From Mesotaenium endlicherianum (Eukaryota; Streptophyta; Zygnematophyceae; Zygnematales; Mesotaeniaceae), in the NCBI GenBank assembly GCA_009602735.1, contig WELA01012740.1, positions 219,514 through 254,105 of the forward strand: 34,592 nt of DNA, in the 5' to 3' direction. This document shows, in pieces, positions 33,492 to 34,592 of this stretch. A program made the translations under genes and the position numbers. The notes under the pieces were generated by a model. That model did no database searches and was not told the origin of the DNA. It saw only the letters and a list, made by a program, of their open reading frames with translations. Every line of letters begins with the position of its first letter. Positions within the stretch are counted from its first letter, which is position 1.

Positions 33492-33822
33492 CTAAGAAAG
33501 GCCACGATTAACCGAGAGGAGAGCAATAAACCCGAGGGAGGTGCCCGGGCATCCTGGCTCGCGTACGTCGACAGCTGGCGGCGGGGGCGGGGCCGGGAGC
33601 GGGAGCAGGGGCTCGAACTTGGGAGTCTTGACCTTGAGCAGGTACAGCGTGGCCCAGTACCAGAACAGCATGATCTGGCTCTCCTTCACGGCAGCTCTCT
33701 GCAGAGTGCTGTCGCCAAACGACAGCCGCGAGAGCACCTGCTCCCCCGTGGCTGCGTCGACGGGCCCCTTGGTCTCGAACTTGAGCCCCCGGAACTCGTT
33801 CACACACAGCCCCTCAAAGGCC
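33492..33822 (-). CDS. ABCG7: ABCG-type half transporter (ABCG7-like), last exon
   Basis: On the minus strand, after an acceptor ending AACAG, the exon reads AFEGLCVNEFRGLKF, then DAATGEQVLSRLSFGDSTLQ and ESQIMLFWYWATLYLLKVKT. This matches the C-terminal end of plant ABCG7/WBC7 half-size transporters: the extracellular stretch after the penultimate helix and the last membrane helix before the cytoplasmic tail. The tail here is Pro-rich (PLPAPPPPPAV) and ends at 33492, longer than I recall for the family, so a further intron is possible. The ATP-binding cassette and other helices must lie to the right of the window. Substrate is unknown. The AC repeat at about 33830-33845 sits just upstream of the acceptor, in the intron. 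Confidence 0.75.
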
Positions 33823-34592
33823 CTGTTCATACACACACACACACATACACCCATGCACAAGCAGGCGCTCAAATACGCGTTGGAGTATGATTCAGAGGGA
33901 ACCCAGCCGCGCGTACAGGCACAGGCACAAGGAAGGTTTCGAATGAGTAATTATTCCAGGCAGCGGGGGGGTTCCACGCAGAGATAGAAGCAGGCTGTCG
34001 GTTGAGGACAAGCTGGCTGGCCAATTTGGGGGCTCATTCCGCAGCACTGATATCGGGCATCCAATACGGCATCAAGGCCAGCACAGAGAGCAAGTTTTGC
34101 ACAGGTTTATGCGTGCACCCACACAGAGCGCTTCTGTAATCAAACACGTGCGTGTGCATGCGTGTGCGAGCAGGCACTTACACAAGCCAGACGCACGTGC
34201 AGGAGGCACACACAAACACATCACACACGCGCACTCGCGCAAGCGTAGCCGTGCATGGAGGAGAGGACATCCTTCTCAGGGGGCAGTGGTTTTGCGCTAG
34301 TTGCACCTGTGCCTGTGCCTGTAGAAATAACAGCGGAGGAAAATTTGGGACCTAAAAGAGAGTGGCCACCATAGTGCTCGGTCAATCCGAAGCTCTCTGA
34401 ATCCAGGTGCTGACAAAACCCGCACACGCCCCTCCTGCCGCCAGCAATCCTTCACCGCCTCGCTCCACCACTCACGCCTGAGACGCTTCTCCCCGAGGAC
34501 AAAAGGCAGATAAATTCTTCCATATTCAGCACGAGCACCTCTGCAGCCTATTCAAATGCAAGAGGGCCAGGGACCCTTTTTTGTTTGGGGGG
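33823..34592. other. Probable intron of the ABCG7-like gene
   Basis: No further ABCG exon could be read on the minus strand. The stretch has an AC microsatellite, several CACACG-rich runs (34145-34240) and a perfect 16-bp inverted repeat (33914-33929 and 34308-34323). Open frames are His/Arg/Thr-rich products of these repeats. Confidence 0.45.

Noticed and set aside
1..34592. CRISPR array, bacterial operons, integrative elements
   Set aside because: No regularly spaced repeats exist, and introns with plant-type genes show the window is eukaryotic.

Overview
This window looks like nuclear DNA of a green plant in the broad sense, most likely a streptophyte (a charophyte alga or an early-diverging land plant). 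It carries genes split by GT-AG introns, a plastid-type dihydrodipicolinate synthase with a transit-peptide-like leader, a xyloglucan endotransglucosylase/hydrolase (a streptophyte cell-wall enzyme), the tail of a plant-type ABCG half transporter, and a chromodomain Ty3/gypsy retrotransposon primed by initiator tRNA-Met. The species cannot be fixed from the sequence. GC-rich, C-tract-rich stretches (about 1-2.6, 9.4-11.5 and 33.5-34.6 kb) alternate with AT-rich ones. Two N bases (908, 14353) and several single-base frame breaks suggest a draft assembly.

Layout: the last four exons of a MutS homologue of the MSH6 type (+, 774-2829); an orphan exon-like block (+, 3258-3377) and a weak minus-strand coding-like patch (3716-3936); a complete four-exon DHDPS gene (-, 5439-8006, 406 aa); an unidentified multi-exon gene ending in a U1/matrin-like C2H2 finger (+, about 8971-11877); a Ty3/gypsy chromovirus (+, 12573-21012); a second integrase scrap (21014-21138); a decayed piggyBac-like transposase (about 21266-22331); 4.5 kb of AT-rich DNA with no recognisable gene; a solo LTR of the same family in reverse orientation with a perfect 5-bp target duplication (26879-27365); a complete six-exon XTH gene (+, 29494-31788, 277 aa); and the last exon of an ABCG7-like transporter (-, 33492-33822).

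The host genes form no pathway or operon; they are ordinary single nuclear genes around a transposon-rich centre. The most interesting object is the retrotransposon. Downstream of a complete integrase and chromodomain it carries an intact 468-codon extra ORF unlike gag, pol or a typical env. The block holding this ORF lies between two identical 14-bp copies of the polypurine tract, with a third near-copy just upstream. The element also lacks a recognisable protease, has Asn at an expected RNase H Asp, and its 3' LTR runs directly into an internal integrase sequence from a related copy, which points to template switching or recombination.
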